A stretch of DNA of 55,390 nucleotides from Dolichospermum sp. UHCC 0259 (GTDB taxonomy: Bacteria; Cyanobacteriota; Cyanobacteriia; Cyanobacteriales; Nostocaceae). The DNA lies in assembly GCF_009711935.1 (NCBI RefSeq), contig NZ_VIKX01000294.1:1-55390 (forward strand), given 5' to 3'. Below the pieces are notes generated by a model, which did not search any database, had not been told where the DNA came from, and was given only the letters and a program-made list of their open reading frames with translations. Positions 33,175 to 42,114 of the stretch are shown in pieces. The translations under genes were made by a program, and so were the position numbers. The first letter of the stretch is position 1; the number at the start of each line of letters is the position of its first letter.

Positions 33175-34560
33175 CTAATTATTTTTTTGAAATTCACGCC
33201 CAAAAAGATTACATAACTTTTCTGCAATCTCCTTATAGGAAGAATCAGTCATGATTTCTACAAGGTTTGATAATCGAGTGAATTCTTCTGAAGTTGAGTT
33301 GCGAAGAAATAGAGCTATGTCCCCCCGTAGACTCTCCTGATAAGGTACAACCAGGGGGAAAAATGGTGCTTCTCTATCGTTAGAATCAGGGACAGTTTCA
33401 TCTACAGAGTAATAGTTTTCTTGAAAAAGGTCGTAGGCTTTTTCCCGAAATTCTCTCAATTCTATGTCTCTTCCTAAGATTCCGATTGCTGGAGCCATCG
33501 AATGTACAAGAACCAACGGTAAACGCTCATCAACTCCAGGACTTGCTAAATGTCGAATAACATGAGTTAGTCCAGCCCAACTTTGACGTGATTGAGTACC
33601 AAATATCACTGCTGCATGGGAGAGTTTAGCGATCGCCAAGCCACCAATATCATGAAACCCAGCCCGTGCATCCATTAGAATAAAATCTAAAGGTCTGACT
33701 GCACTTTCCAATTCTTTTAACATACTTACCATTGTACTTTCCAGTTCACCATTTACAAGGTTCTGAAAGTCTAATCTAGCTAATTTCTCCAAATAATTTT
33801 TATCTACTGTTCCAGCCGGAAGTAATTGTATACTCTCACCATTATCATCTAGCAAAATCCGTTCATTAATGCTGATCAAATGAGTACGCAGTTTCCAATC
33901 TTGTTCTTGAATTTTCTTTTCCAATAAATAATCAATCACACCTGGATTATTTGAATTATCTGGTGAAAAAATTGTAGCCAATCCTGGTGCTTCTAAATCC
34001 AGATCAACAATAGCAACTCGATGACCATTACGGGCTAAAGTCAATGCAGTTGCAACGAGACTACTAGTTCGTCCCACACCTCCCTTAAAAGAGAAAAAAG
34101 ATATGATCGCAGGTTTATATTTTTGATAAACTACTGTCTCTGGCCAAGGTGGTGTACTTACTTGATTATCTGTCCATGCCTGTTTAGCAATGTGGCGCTC
34201 AAGAATATACCAACGAGGCAAAACTGATTCATCATCCCCATGATCCCAAGATGCAAAAACTCTTTCAGCTTCGATACTTTTAATTAAAGCTTTGTAAGCG
34301 TCCTTGTCTCTTTTCGGCAACCAAATATCATTCCCATAATACTTTCCAAGTTTTGTAGATAAAAAGTTATTAAGGTCTGTGGTTTCTGATTCTTCAATGT
34401 TAGTAGTTTCTGATGGTTTTGGTTCAAGAAAAATTCTAATCTTTCCATTAACGTCACGAATAATAGTGACAGACTTGAGTTTAGGTATAAGTGTATCTAC
34501 AATGATATTTTCATTAAAGCATTCCTGCACTTTATCAAAGGTTTCACTAAAACTGATCAT
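33175..34560 (-). CDS. ParA/MinD-like ATPase with KGGVGRT motif
   Basis: This 461-residue protein has an unusual deviant Walker A, FKGGVGRTS (K159 to T165), followed by VAIVDLDLEAPGL (D186, D188) and a Walker B-like LDFILMDARAG (D297). It thus belongs to the SIMIBI ParA/MinD class, but the R in place of K in the P-loop marks a specialised subgroup. The N-terminal 150 residues are a separate, unrecognised domain (KYYGNDIWLPKRDKDAYKAL, then a Trp-rich stretch). It lies 6 bases downstream of the HEPN gene and 10 bases upstream of the P-loop ATPase gene. Plasmid-partition function is unlikely because no ParB or parS is nearby. I recall KGGVGR-type ATPases being discussed in prokaryotic conflict systems, which needs a database check. 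Confidence 0.78.
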   Translation of the reverse strand: MISFSETFDKVQECFNENIIVDTLIPKLKSVTIIRDVNGKIRIFLEPKPSETTNIEESETTDLNNFLSTKLGKYYGNDIWLPKRDKDAYKALIKSIEAERVFASWDHGDDESVLPRWYILERHIAKQAWTDNQVSTPPWPETVVYQKYKPAIISFFSFKGGVGRTSSLVATALTLARNGHRVAIVDLDLEAPGLATIFSPDNSNNPGVIDYLLEKKIQEQDWKLRTHLISINERILLDDNGESIQLLPAGTVDKNYLEKLARLDFQNLVNGELESTMVSMLKELESAVRPLDFILMDARAGFHDIGGLAIAKLSHAAVIFGTQSRQSWAGLTHVIRHLASPGVDERLPLVLVHSMAPAIGILGRDIELREFREKAYDLFQENYYSVDETVPDSNDREAPFFPLVVPYQESLRGDIALFLRNSTSEEFTRLSNLVEIMTDSSYKEIAEKLCNLFGREFQKNN

Positions 34561-34566
34561 GATTTA

Positions 34567-34998
34567 TTAAATATCTTTACTGGAAATTAAGCCATCTAGC
34601 ACTAATTTAGAGATTATTTCTCGGTAAATTTCTTCCGCACGTTGAACAGCAGATTGTACTTCAGCTTCAGTCCAATGTCCAGATTTGAAATATCTCCTAA
34701 TTGGATGATTTTCAGCTAAAACAGTACCAGCTATTCGTGAAGCAGGGAGTTGTTTATCCAGAACGGGGTAGATAACCCGTAAGCGTTCCATTAACCTTCC
34801 ATCAAGTTCGGAGAGGTCATGGTTATATTTTGTTGCTGCCCTTTGATCATGCTTAAAATATTGCTCTACAAGTACCTTAAATGAGCATTCTACGACATAA
34901 CCTGCTAGATAAACTGCATTGTCCCACCGTTGCTCTCCCAAAAGAATTTGAGCATCCTGTAAATGCCTACCTGCTGAATTAGAAAATGAATCTTGCAT
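34567..34998 (-). CDS. HEPN-domain protein
   Basis: This 143-residue all-helical protein has the HEPN opening GRHLQDAQILLGEQRWDNAV followed by YLAGYVVECSFKVLVEQYF. This is the 'A..Y.aGy..E..lK.l' pattern of HEPN nuclease/adaptor domains. RRYFKSGH near residues 106-113 contains an R-x5/6-H motif that could be the HEPN ribonuclease site, although its position should be checked on a model. As the first gene of a tight three-gene operon (6 and 10 bases between genes) with two ATPases, it could be an RNase effector or a sensor subunit. That role is inference. Confidence 0.8.
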   Translation of the reverse strand: MQDSFSNSAGRHLQDAQILLGEQRWDNAVYLAGYVVECSFKVLVEQYFKHDQRAATKYNHDLSELDGRLMERLRVIYPVLDKQLPASRIAGTVLAENHPIRRYFKSGHWTEAEVQSAVQRAEEIYREIISKLVLDGLISSKDI

Positions 34999-35293
34999 TG
35001 TTGACTACAAATTGCTGTACAATAGGCATAAGTTTTCAAAACCTAACCTAAAATATATCATCAACAATACATTAGCCAAATTACGAGGGTGAGATGATAA
35101 TGCTTTAATCATGAAAGATTCAATGATGGGTTAGTAGCTAAAATTATTGATATTATCCCTCAATTGTTCATGAATGCGAACTGCTTGCAGCAGCGCTTTG
35201 CGATCGCCCCAAACAGAAATCACAGTTTGTCAAAGACGACATATAATTAGTCGCTGTACAACATCACCATTAACTGAACTATCTGTTTAAAAG
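34999..35293. other. Upstream region of the HEPN operon
   Basis: This region holds the promoter of the HEPN-ATPase operon and one dispersed repeat copy at 35176-35207 (GCGAACTGCTTGCAGCAGCGCTTTGCGATCGC). No gene is seen before the tRNA gene at 35294. Confidence 0.5.
35176..35207 (-). repeat. Isolated copy of the 32-bp palindromic repeat
   Basis: GCGAACTGCTTGCAGCAGCG followed by CTTTGCGATCGC. It differs from the consensus by GATCGC in place of TATCGC at the end, so the right-hand HIP1 half is itself GCGATCGC. It lies alone in the intergenic region without the flanking TGTTTGGGGATG context of the island copies, although CCCCAAACAG follows it. Confidence 0.85.
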
Positions 35294-35375
35294 TGCGGAT
35301 AAAAGGACTTGAACCTTCACTCCTTTCGGAACTAGAACCTAAATCTAGCGCGTCTGCCAATTTCGCCATATCCGC
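35294..35375 (-). tRNA. trnL-UAG: tRNA-Leu (UAG anticodon)
   Basis: Read on the minus strand, the sequence starts GCGGATATGGCGAAATTGGC and ends TATCCGC before discriminator A. The 7-bp acceptor stem (GCGGATA/TATCCGC) is perfect, the anticodon arm CTAGA-TTTAGGT-TCTAG gives anticodon TAG, and a long variable arm precedes GGTTCAAGTCC, the T arm. The long variable arm and the G-T-C-A-A-rich T loop fit a class II leucine tRNA reading CUN codons. CCA is not encoded. It could also act as an integration site, but no integrase is present beside it. Confidence 0.95.
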
Positions 35376-35497
35376 ATTAATAACTTATGTTAGCACAATA
35401 AATTATTTATGGCAATAGGTAAAAGACTCAAAATTTAAGTCCCAATTTTAAATTAGGGTATGGGGTATCGGTGATATTTCCCCATGTCCCTAATTAT

Positions 35498-36685
35498 CTA
35501 CATCACAGCTACACGAGGTAGACGATGCTTGAAACCACAGAGAATTTCCCAAGAAATGGTATTGAGGCAATTTGCCCAATCATCAGCGGATATTTGCTCT
35601 TTTCCCTGTTGTCCTAGCAAAGTGACTATTTCCCCTTCTTGCAAATCGGGAATGGAACTCACATCTAACATGATTTGATCCATTGTAATTGCGCCAATTT
35701 GCGGTATGCGCTGCCCACGAATTAACACCTGCATTTGGTTGGAAAGACTCCGGGGAACTCCGTCGGCATAACCAATACCAACTACAGCCAGACGCATTTC
35801 TTTAGAAGCAATAAAATGATGTCCATAACTAACTCCAGTTCCTGCGGCTATGGTTTTAACTTGGGTAACTCTGGCTTTGAGTTGTAAAACCGGTTGCAGT
35901 TTGATTTGATTTTGTAAATGAGTGGCAGGATAAAGACCATAAATAGCTAAACCCACCCGCACCATGTCATAGTGCAGTTCTGGATTTGTCAAGGTAGCGG
36001 CGGAATTTGCTAAATGCAAACTGGGAATTTTGATCCCTTTAGCTTTAATGTGTGCAGTTGCTTCTGCAAATCTTCTATGCTGTTCTGTCATCACTGTAGC
36101 ATCAAGACTATCAGCAGTTGCTAGATGAGAATAGATACTGGCAATATTTAAATGGGGTAATCCTTGTACCAACTGGATAAACTCTGCGGCTTGTTGCCAA
36201 TTAGTGCCTAATCTAGACATTCCCGTATCCAACTTAATATGTACAGATAAGGAGGAATTATAGTTAATAGTTTCTAAGGTGTTAGAAAATTCTAAAGCTT
36301 GTTTAGGGCTACATAGTGTGGGCTGAAGTTGCCAATGAGCGATCGCCTGAATTTGTTCTGGTGTGTTGGTTGCCCCTAAAATCAGAATTGGGGCTTTAAT
36401 ACCATCTTCTCGTAATTGAATACCTTCGGGAACTGTTGCCACACCTAACCAACTAGCACCCGCTTCCAAAGCAGTCCTCGCAACTGTTACTGCCCCATGC
36501 CCATAGGCATCAGCTTTAACAACCGCCATTAATTGGGTACGTGGTGATAAAAACTTGACCAACTGCTTGACGTTATGAGACAAAGCCCCTAAATCAATTT
36601 CTACCCAAGCCCGCTGAGAAAACCAAGCATAAGTATCACATTCCTGATTGTCAGCAAAAATCGGGGTTTGCTTGCGACTTAACAT
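35498..36685 (-). CDS. alr: Alanine racemase
   Basis: This 395-residue PLP-dependent enzyme interconverts L- and D-alanine for peptidoglycan. The PLP-binding lysine lies in AVVKADAYGHG (about residue 58), and the second catalytic residue, Tyr, is in GVSYGHHFIA near residue 285. Other family stretches are DTGMSRLG, YSHLATAD and MVRVGLAIYGLYP. The length is normal. It lies between the tRNA-Leu gene and the HNH-protein gene and appears to be monocistronic. Confidence 0.97.
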   Translation of the reverse strand: MLSRKQTPIFADNQECDTYAWFSQRAWVEIDLGALSHNVKQLVKFLSPRTQLMAVVKADAYGHGAVTVARTALEAGASWLGVATVPEGIQLREDGIKAPILILGATNTPEQIQAIAHWQLQPTLCSPKQALEFSNTLETINYNSSLSVHIKLDTGMSRLGTNWQQAAEFIQLVQGLPHLNIASIYSHLATADSLDATVMTEQHRRFAEATAHIKAKGIKIPSLHLANSAATLTNPELHYDMVRVGLAIYGLYPATHLQNQIKLQPVLQLKARVTQVKTIAAGTGVSYGHHFIASKEMRLAVVGIGYADGVPRSLSNQMQVLIRGQRIPQIGAITMDQIMLDVSSIPDLQEGEIVTLLGQQGKEQISADDWANCLNTISWEILCGFKHRLPRVAVM

Positions 36686-37065
36686 TACACTTTACTCCTA
36701 TCACACCACCGAAAAGCTTCTCACATCCCCTAGAAGCTATATCACTTTAATCAGGAAGTTTAACTTTGATCCGGCGATTTATACAAGATAGTAGCACGAG
36801 CAATATTAGTGCATCCGCAAACTCAAAAATCTTTTGATTATTGGAAGATAGTTCTTCCTTATCAAGTCTACGATAACAAATATAAAATCAAATGTCAACC
36901 CCTAAATGCTCCTTTATGGCGATTTTTTTCAAATTCAGATCCCCGACTTCTTGAAGAAGTCGGGGATCTTTCTTAGTTAAGAACAAAAGTATAAATTATT
37001 CTCATATCCCCAGCGGGGTGTATTTGTGCTAATATATGTAAAACTAATACCTTGAGCGCAGATTC
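36686..37065. other. Divergent region between alr and the HNH gene
   Basis: This 380-base region contains the promoters of alr (minus) and the HNH protein gene (plus). Its main feature is a strong hairpin at 36937-36969, annotated separately. No ORF or RNA gene is otherwise visible. Confidence 0.5.
36937..36969 (+). repeat. Compact hairpin AGATCCCCGACTTC / GAAGTCGGGGATCT
   Basis: Two 14-base arms around a 5-base loop form a perfect hairpin followed by TTTCTTAG, so it looks like a terminator. However, it sits in a divergent promoter region where no gene ends. The arm sequence ATCCCCGACTTCTT recurs at 47690 with a longer loop, so this is a dispersed inverted-repeat element. Confidence 0.8.
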
Positions 37066-37563
37066 ATGAGGAAGGTTTTAGTCCTGAACGCCTCTTACGA
37101 ACCGCTCAACATCACCAGTTGGCGACGTGCCACCGTGTTGTTGATTAAAGGCAAGGCTGAACGCTTAGAATACAACGGTAAATTCCTTTACTCGGATTTT
37201 CCGATGCCAACCGTAATTCGGTTGCGTCATTATGTCCGCGTTCCTTATATGGAAATTCCCCTGACTCGTCGAAATATCTTGCATCGTGATAGCCATACTT
37301 GTCAATACTGTGGTCACACAGGAGATGGGTTAACTCTCGATCATGTCATGCCAAGATCACGAGGGGGTGAAGATACTTGGGAAAATATCGTCACGGCTTG
37401 TGTCCGCTGCAATATCAAGAAAGGTTGTCGGACACCGCAAGAAGCAAGAATGCCTTTGCGCCATTTACCCCGTCAACCTTACAGTAGCCTCTACTTTGAG
37501 GTAACAAAGCATCTTAAAAGTGGAATGCACCAGGAGTGGCAAAAGTATGTCATAGGTCTTTGA
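37066..37563 (+). CDS. HNH endonuclease family protein, stand-alone
   Basis: This 165-residue protein has a complete HNH/zinc-ribbon-like nuclease motif: CQYCG near residues 79-83, LTLDHVMPRSRGGEDTWENI with the catalytic His, then CVRCNIKKG. The N-terminal 70 residues (VLVLNASYEPLNITSWRRAT) are typical of a conserved cyanobacterial and broader bacterial family that is usually chromosomal rather than mobile. The DNA substrate and role are not known. The start is supported by the first ATG and the family-typical sequence right from the N-terminus. Confidence 0.93.
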   Translation: MRKVLVLNASYEPLNITSWRRATVLLIKGKAERLEYNGKFLYSDFPMPTVIRLRHYVRVPYMEIPLTRRNILHRDSHTCQYCGHTGDGLTLDHVMPRSRGGEDTWENIVTACVRCNIKKGCRTPQEARMPLRHLPRQPYSSLYFEVTKHLKSGMHQEWQKYVIGL

Positions 37564-38220
37564 CATTGCACTTAATTAACTACAAAAACTCAGGGCAAAT
37601 TTCACCTGTAGATATATCTGTTTGACCAAAATAGGTCAATGATAGTGACTACAAGTGGGTGTTTCACTTTTTTTGTCCAGAGCATACTACAGCTTGTGGC
37701 AAGTTTCCACTAAGCTGATATTTTCATGACCGCAGTATCCGATTACCTTAATTTCCAGGGGTGGCACTTTATCTGCTAAAAAAACGATATATAGATAGAT
37801 TTTGTTCTTAACTGATAATTTGTTACAATTACGAGTAGATGATTTGCCACCAAGAAATTGAGAGATCAATTTGGACACGGAATGTCAATAGTAGCACAAG
37901 TCAAATAAATATTCAAGATAATTATCAAAGTTTTTCATAAAAATCTGCATATTTGTTTAGACAAAGTCACCAATCATGAGGTTGTATATAACTCAAGAGG
38001 TACAGCATACTTGACTTTCAGCATTTTTGTAGCACTTTAGTTAGATGCAATAGATCCTTAGCTTATGCTATTGACAAAAAATCAACTACTTTACACATTG
38101 CCAAAAGAATTAATTTTAGATTTTGCCAAGTTTCCTGTAGCTTTATCAGCGCACCGTTGCTTGGATTGTATCTAAATGAATAACCCTATTTTCCCCGCTT
38201 AGAAATACAGTTAGTTACTT
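37564..38220. other. Intergenic region without recognised genes
   Basis: These 657 bases are AT-rich, including runs such as AAAAAACGATATATAGATAG. A 63-codon minus-strand frame (37687-37878) has no family features or ribosome binding site. The promoter of the downstream DHH gene must lie at the right end. No tRNA, terminator or known repeat was found. Confidence 0.5.
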
Positions 38221-39498
38221 ATGTACGTGAATTATCCACCTTCTCAATTTGAGAGTTTATCATTGACCACAGATCCCCATCCAGAGGAAGTAGAAATAGA
38301 GAAAGAGGTAATTGAACTTCCACCGTTAACCCGGACTTCCTTACCATCCTCTAATGGTGATGGAGGCATCTATTTGGTGCAGCGTGGTAATTCTCTAGCA
38401 TCTCAAAAATCAGAGGAGTTACAGAAGACGCTGCTTGCACATCGTCATGAACGTCAGTTGGTGATTTTACAGGATTTTCCTGATCCTGATGCTCTTTCTT
38501 GTGCTTGGTCTTACCAATTAATTGCCCAACAGTATGATATCAAGTGTGATATTGTTTACGCGGGAACTTTAAGTCATCAGGAAAATATTGCTTTAGTTAA
38601 GCTAACTAATTTACCTGCTCAACGTTGGACGATACAAACTTTAAAAAATAAAGATTTGTCATCATATCAAGGGTTTGTGTTAATTGACAACCAGGGAACT
38701 ACGTCTCAATTATTACCAGCAATCCAACAAGCGGGAATTCCCCTGATAGTGCTGGTGGATCATCATAGTTTACAAGGGGAACTCAAGTCAGAATTTGTTG
38801 ATGTGCGTCCTTATGTGCGAGCTACAGCGACAATTTTTACTCAATACTTACAAGCAGGATTATTAACTTTAGATAATAGCATTAGCCAGCACGTTAAATG
38901 TGCTACGGCTTTAATGCACGGGTTACGCTCAGATACAAATCGATTGATGCAGGCACAGGAAGAAGATTTTATGGCTGCTGGGTATTTGAGCAGGTTTTAT
39001 GATGCTCAGTTACTAAATGCTATTTTGCAAGCAAATCGTTCTAAGCGGGTAATGGATGTGATCGAGCGATCGCTTAAAAACCGCATCGTTCAAAATAACT
39101 TTTCCATAGCTGGTGTTGGTTATTTGCGCTATGATGACCGGGATGCAATTCCCCAAGCGGCTGATTTTCTCGTGACTGAGGAAAATGTGCATACAGCAGT
39201 AGTTTATGGAATTGTTCATGATGAAGATGACGAATTAGAAGTAGTGATAGGTTCTCTGAGAACCACAAAACTGACATTAGATCCTGATGAATTTATTAAA
39301 GAAGCCTTTGGACAAGATAGTGCTGGGCGATTTTTTGGTGGTGGGAGGACGGGTGCTGGAGGCTTTGAAATTCCGATGGGTTTCTTATCTGGTGGCAATG
39401 AAAATTCGACTTATGCCAAAATCAAATGGGAAGTTTTCGATGCACAAATTAAACAGAAATTATTGAAATTGGTAAATCCCAGAGATAATCCAATTTAG
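38221..39498 (+). CDS. DHH/DHHA1-family phosphoesterase (NrnA-like)
   Basis: This 425-residue protein has a DHH-superfamily core: LQDFPDPDALSCAW near residues 80-93 (metal-binding Asp), VLIDNQG near 151, LVDHHSLQG near 178 (the DHH motif) and, in the C-terminal DHHA1 part, FFGGGRTGAGGFEIPMG. The family includes oligoribonucleases and pAp phosphatases (NrnA) and c-di-nucleotide phosphodiesterases; a nucleotide-degrading role is likely but the substrate is not defined. The first 70 residues are extra relative to minimal NrnA and look flexible. A HIP1 octamer occurs inside the gene near 39067. Confidence 0.88.
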   Translation: MYVNYPPSQFESLSLTTDPHPEEVEIEKEVIELPPLTRTSLPSSNGDGGIYLVQRGNSLASQKSEELQKTLLAHRHERQLVILQDFPDPDALSCAWSYQLIAQQYDIKCDIVYAGTLSHQENIALVKLTNLPAQRWTIQTLKNKDLSSYQGFVLIDNQGTTSQLLPAIQQAGIPLIVLVDHHSLQGELKSEFVDVRPYVRATATIFTQYLQAGLLTLDNSISQHVKCATALMHGLRSDTNRLMQAQEEDFMAAGYLSRFYDAQLLNAILQANRSKRVMDVIERSLKNRIVQNNFSIAGVGYLRYDDRDAIPQAADFLVTEENVHTAVVYGIVHDEDDELEVVIGSLRTTKLTLDPDEFIKEAFGQDSAGRFFGGGRTGAGGFEIPMGFLSGGNENSTYAKIKWEVFDAQIKQKLLKLVNPRDNPI

Positions 39499-39625
39499 TC
39501 TTCAAACAAATTCAAAGACTTGTTTAATTTAGGGTTTAGCAATGCTCATAGGTATCAACTTAACGTAAAACCCTTAATAAATAAGGAGGAGGACAAGAGC
39601 GATGTCGCGGAATGAACTGCTATAG

Positions 39626-39654
39626 GCGATTACTAGGTCGCGCTTCGCTATCGC
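39626..39654 (-). repeat. 29-bp HIP1-nested repeat, third insert variant
   Basis: GCGATTACTAGGTCGCGCTTCGCTATCGC. Read on the minus strand it is GCGAT + AGCGAAGCGCGACCTAGTAAT + CGC, the same 21-base architecture as the 29-bp form but with GACCTAGT replacing TCCGTAGG. The same variant is truncated at about 7097 and 25684. Confidence 0.85.
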
Positions 39655-39756
39655 TCTTGTTAAAGAGGGTGATATGCCTAGCTCACCGAAGGAATCGCAT
39701 TTGAACCGAAAAAGAGGATAATAAAATCATGAAAAACACTCACAGGGTCAAAAATT

Positions 39757-40153
39757 ATGACTCAAACAAGAAAAAGAAAAAATGGGAATCCAGATTTGCG
39801 TCGTCAGCAACAAACTCCATCGCCATCATTACCACAAATTGAAGAAGAAATAACAAAATATCTACAACCAAGTCTATTTACACCATTAAAATATTTACCA
39901 AGAAACAATGATAAACCGATGAGAGATAGATTTCTAAACTTACCAGTAATGGTAGCACTAATGCTCAAGCTTTAATTGGTTTGACAAATTAACCGAGAGT
40001 AAAAAATACTTTATTACCAGAATAAAAGAAAAAACAAATTATAAAGTTAAACAAGTATTATCTCAAGGTACTTATTATAAAGATGAAATTATTATCATGG
40101 GTAAATATCGTTCAAATCCATGTACAAAATTATCTGAGTTTATCTACGGTTAA
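39757..40153 (+). pseudogene. Decayed IS4-like transposase
   Basis: A 72-codon frame (PSPSLPQIEEEITKYLQPSL, then FTPLKYLPRNNDKPMRDRFL) is the N-terminus of an IS4-family DDE transposase. From about 39966, in a shifted frame, the sequence reads NWFDKLTESKKYFITRIKEK and on to KVKQVLSQGTYYKDEIIIMG before a stop at 40151-40153. This matches the middle of the same family. The catalytic region between these parts and the C-terminus are missing. No terminal inverted repeats were identified, so this is an old remnant without activity. Confidence 0.75.
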
Positions 40154-40194
40154 TTCTTTATTACTGTACATACTACACATACTTTTTCCAAGTT

Positions 40195-41358
40195 ATGAAT
40201 TATATATCACGAATGGAAGCGATTCAATTGCCCATTATTCCGGTTGTGGGAGAATTAATAAAAAACTCTCCTGGGACAATCTCTTTGGGACAAGGTGTGG
40301 TTCATTATCAACCACCAGATACGGCAATGGAATTATTACCAAAATTTCTTGCTGAACCTAAAAATCATCTTTATCAAGCTGTTGTGGGGATTCCTGAATT
40401 ATTAACAGTATTAGCAGCAAAGTTATCAAGATTTAATGGTATTGATATCAATGAAAAAAATGCTATTGTGGTGACAGCGGGTAGTAATATGGGGTTTATA
40501 AATGCTATTTTAGCAATTACTTCTCCTGGTGATGAGATTATCTTGAATACTCCCTATTATTTTAATCATGAAATGGCGATTAAAATGGCAGGTTGTCATC
40601 CTGTATTAGTTGGGACAGATGCAAATTATCAATTAATTCCTGAAGCTATAGCCGCTGCAATTACAGATAAAACCCGTGCGGTGGTGACGATTTCTCCGAA
40701 TAATCCGACTGGTGTTGTTTATTCAGAGACAGCATTAAAACAAGTTAATGAAATTTGTCGAGAAAGGGGAATTTATCATATTAGTGATGAGGCTTATGAA
40801 TATTTTACTTATGATCATGTAAAACATATTTCTCCGGGGGCATTTGCTGGCAGTAATCAATATACAATTTCTCTGTTTAGTTTGTCGAAAGCTTATGGTT
40901 TTGCTAGTTGGCGAATTGGTTATATGGTAATTCCTGAACATTTATTAATTGCTGTGAAAAAAGTTCAAGATACTATTTTAATTTGTCCACCTGTGGTTTC
41001 TCAGTATGCAGCTTTGGGGGCTTTACAAGCAAAAGATGATTATTTGAAAGATAATATTGGGAGTATTGCTAAAGTTCGAGAAATAGTGATTAATTCACTA
41101 CAATTACTTCAAGATTCATGTACAATTACACCAGCTAATGGGGCATTTTATTTTTTATTGAAAGTGCATACAAAAATGAACGATTTGGAATTGGTGAAAA
41201 AACTGATTCAAGAATACAAAATAGCGGTGATTCCGGGAACAACCTTTGGAATGGAAGATGGTTGTTATTTGCGGGTTGCTTATGGTGCGTTACCAGCAGA
41301 TACAGCTAAAGCAGGTATAGAAAGATTAGTCAAAGGTTTGCAAAGTATCGTATTATAA
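40195..41358 (+). CDS. PLP-dependent aminotransferase, class I/II
   Basis: This 387-residue fold-type I aminotransferase has the PLP lysine in LFSLSKAYGFASWRIGYM near residue 235, NNPTGVVY near 168, SDEAYEYF near 198 and the substrate-carboxylate Arg in CYLRVAYG near 362. It resembles the aspartate/aromatic/methionine group; the exact amino donor cannot be assigned from sequence. It follows the IS remnant by 41 bases. The histidine phosphatase gene follows 33 bases later in the same direction, so the two may share a transcript. Confidence 0.9.
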   Translation: MNYISRMEAIQLPIIPVVGELIKNSPGTISLGQGVVHYQPPDTAMELLPKFLAEPKNHLYQAVVGIPELLTVLAAKLSRFNGIDINEKNAIVVTAGSNMGFINAILAITSPGDEIILNTPYYFNHEMAIKMAGCHPVLVGTDANYQLIPEAIAAAITDKTRAVVTISPNNPTGVVYSETALKQVNEICRERGIYHISDEAYEYFTYDHVKHISPGAFAGSNQYTISLFSLSKAYGFASWRIGYMVIPEHLLIAVKKVQDTILICPPVVSQYAALGALQAKDDYLKDNIGSIAKVREIVINSLQLLQDSCTITPANGAFYFLLKVHTKMNDLELVKKLIQEYKIAVIPGTTFGMEDGCYLRVAYGALPADTAKAGIERLVKGLQSIVL

Positions 41359-41391
41359 CCACATAACAAAAATTAACATTCGGATTTTCCC

Positions 41392-42039
41392 ATGAGTCAA
41401 ATAGTTTGGATAGCAAGACACGCTAACCGCCTTGATTTCGTATATCCTGATTGGTTTCTAACCGCCGAAAGACGGTATGATCCACCTTTGTCAGATGATG
41501 GGATGATTCAGGCGCAGCAGTTAGCACAGCGACTCAAAGGGGAAAGAATCACCCATATTTTTGCTTCTCCGTTTTTGCGAACTATCCAAACTGCTAATGC
41601 GATCGCTGAAGTTTTGGATTTACAGATTAAACTAGAAGTAGGTTTGAGTGAATGGCTTAATCCCGAATGGATGACTGAAGAACCCGAAAAACTCTCAACT
41701 TCAGCTTTAGTCAAATTATTTCCCAGAATTGATACCAGTTACACATCACGGATAGCCGCAAAATACCCAGAAACTCATGCACAGGTGCGGGAACGTTCGG
41801 CGCAAACTGCTAGGTGTTTGTCTACTGAATTTTTCCCCCATGATATCCTATTGGTGGCACATGGCGCGTCTGTCTTGGGTGCAGCAATGGGATTTGTGGG
41901 AGACATAGCCAAAAGTGAAGTCAAAGCTTCTCTATGTTCTTTAGTAAAAGTTGTCCGTCAAGATTCAGAATGGTTATTAGCACTCAAGGGCGATACGTCC
42001 CATTTGACGAAAATTGAAGAATTGGTGCGATTTGTGTAA
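41392..42039 (+). CDS. Histidine phosphatase (phosphoglycerate-mutase-like) family protein
   Basis: This 215-residue protein begins with IVWIARHANRLDF, the RH-x-x-R phosphohistidine motif of the branch-2-like histidine phosphatase superfamily. It has IFASPFLRTIQTANAIAE near residues 56-73 (second Arg) and a C-terminal LLVAHGASVLG with the second His near 155. It should hydrolyse a phosphate ester; the substrate is unknown. Its stop is 75 bases ahead of glk, so a shared transcript with glucokinase is possible. Confidence 0.9.
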   Translation: MSQIVWIARHANRLDFVYPDWFLTAERRYDPPLSDDGMIQAQQLAQRLKGERITHIFASPFLRTIQTANAIAEVLDLQIKLEVGLSEWLNPEWMTEEPEKLSTSALVKLFPRIDTSYTSRIAAKYPETHAQVRERSAQTARCLSTEFFPHDILLVAHGASVLGAAMGFVGDIAKSEVKASLCSLVKVVRQDSEWLLALKGDTSHLTKIEELVRFV

Positions 42040-42114
42040 ATATTTAAGGGGGATTTTCTCTAAATCCCAACTGACGCTAACTCAGCAAAAGTAACCTACT
42101 AACTGATAAATTTT

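Noticed and set aside
33175-34560. Plasmid partition (ParA) function for the KGGVGR ATPase
   Set aside because: No ParB gene, parS-like repeats, replication initiator or other plasmid genes are near, and the neighbours are a HEPN protein and a P-loop ATPase.
35294-35375. tRNA-Leu as an active integration site of a genomic island
   Set aside because: No integrase gene or duplicated tRNA 3' end was found near it; the adjacent HEPN operon gives only weak suspicion.
37687-37878. 63-codon minus-strand frame in the 37.6-38.2 kb gap
   Set aside because: There is no family resemblance, no ribosome binding site and a composition like the surrounding AT-rich intergenic DNA.
40083-40355. 90-codon frame overlapping the aminotransferase start
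   Set aside because: It is out of frame with the strong aminotransferase gene and lies partly in the transposase remnant. It is a shadow.
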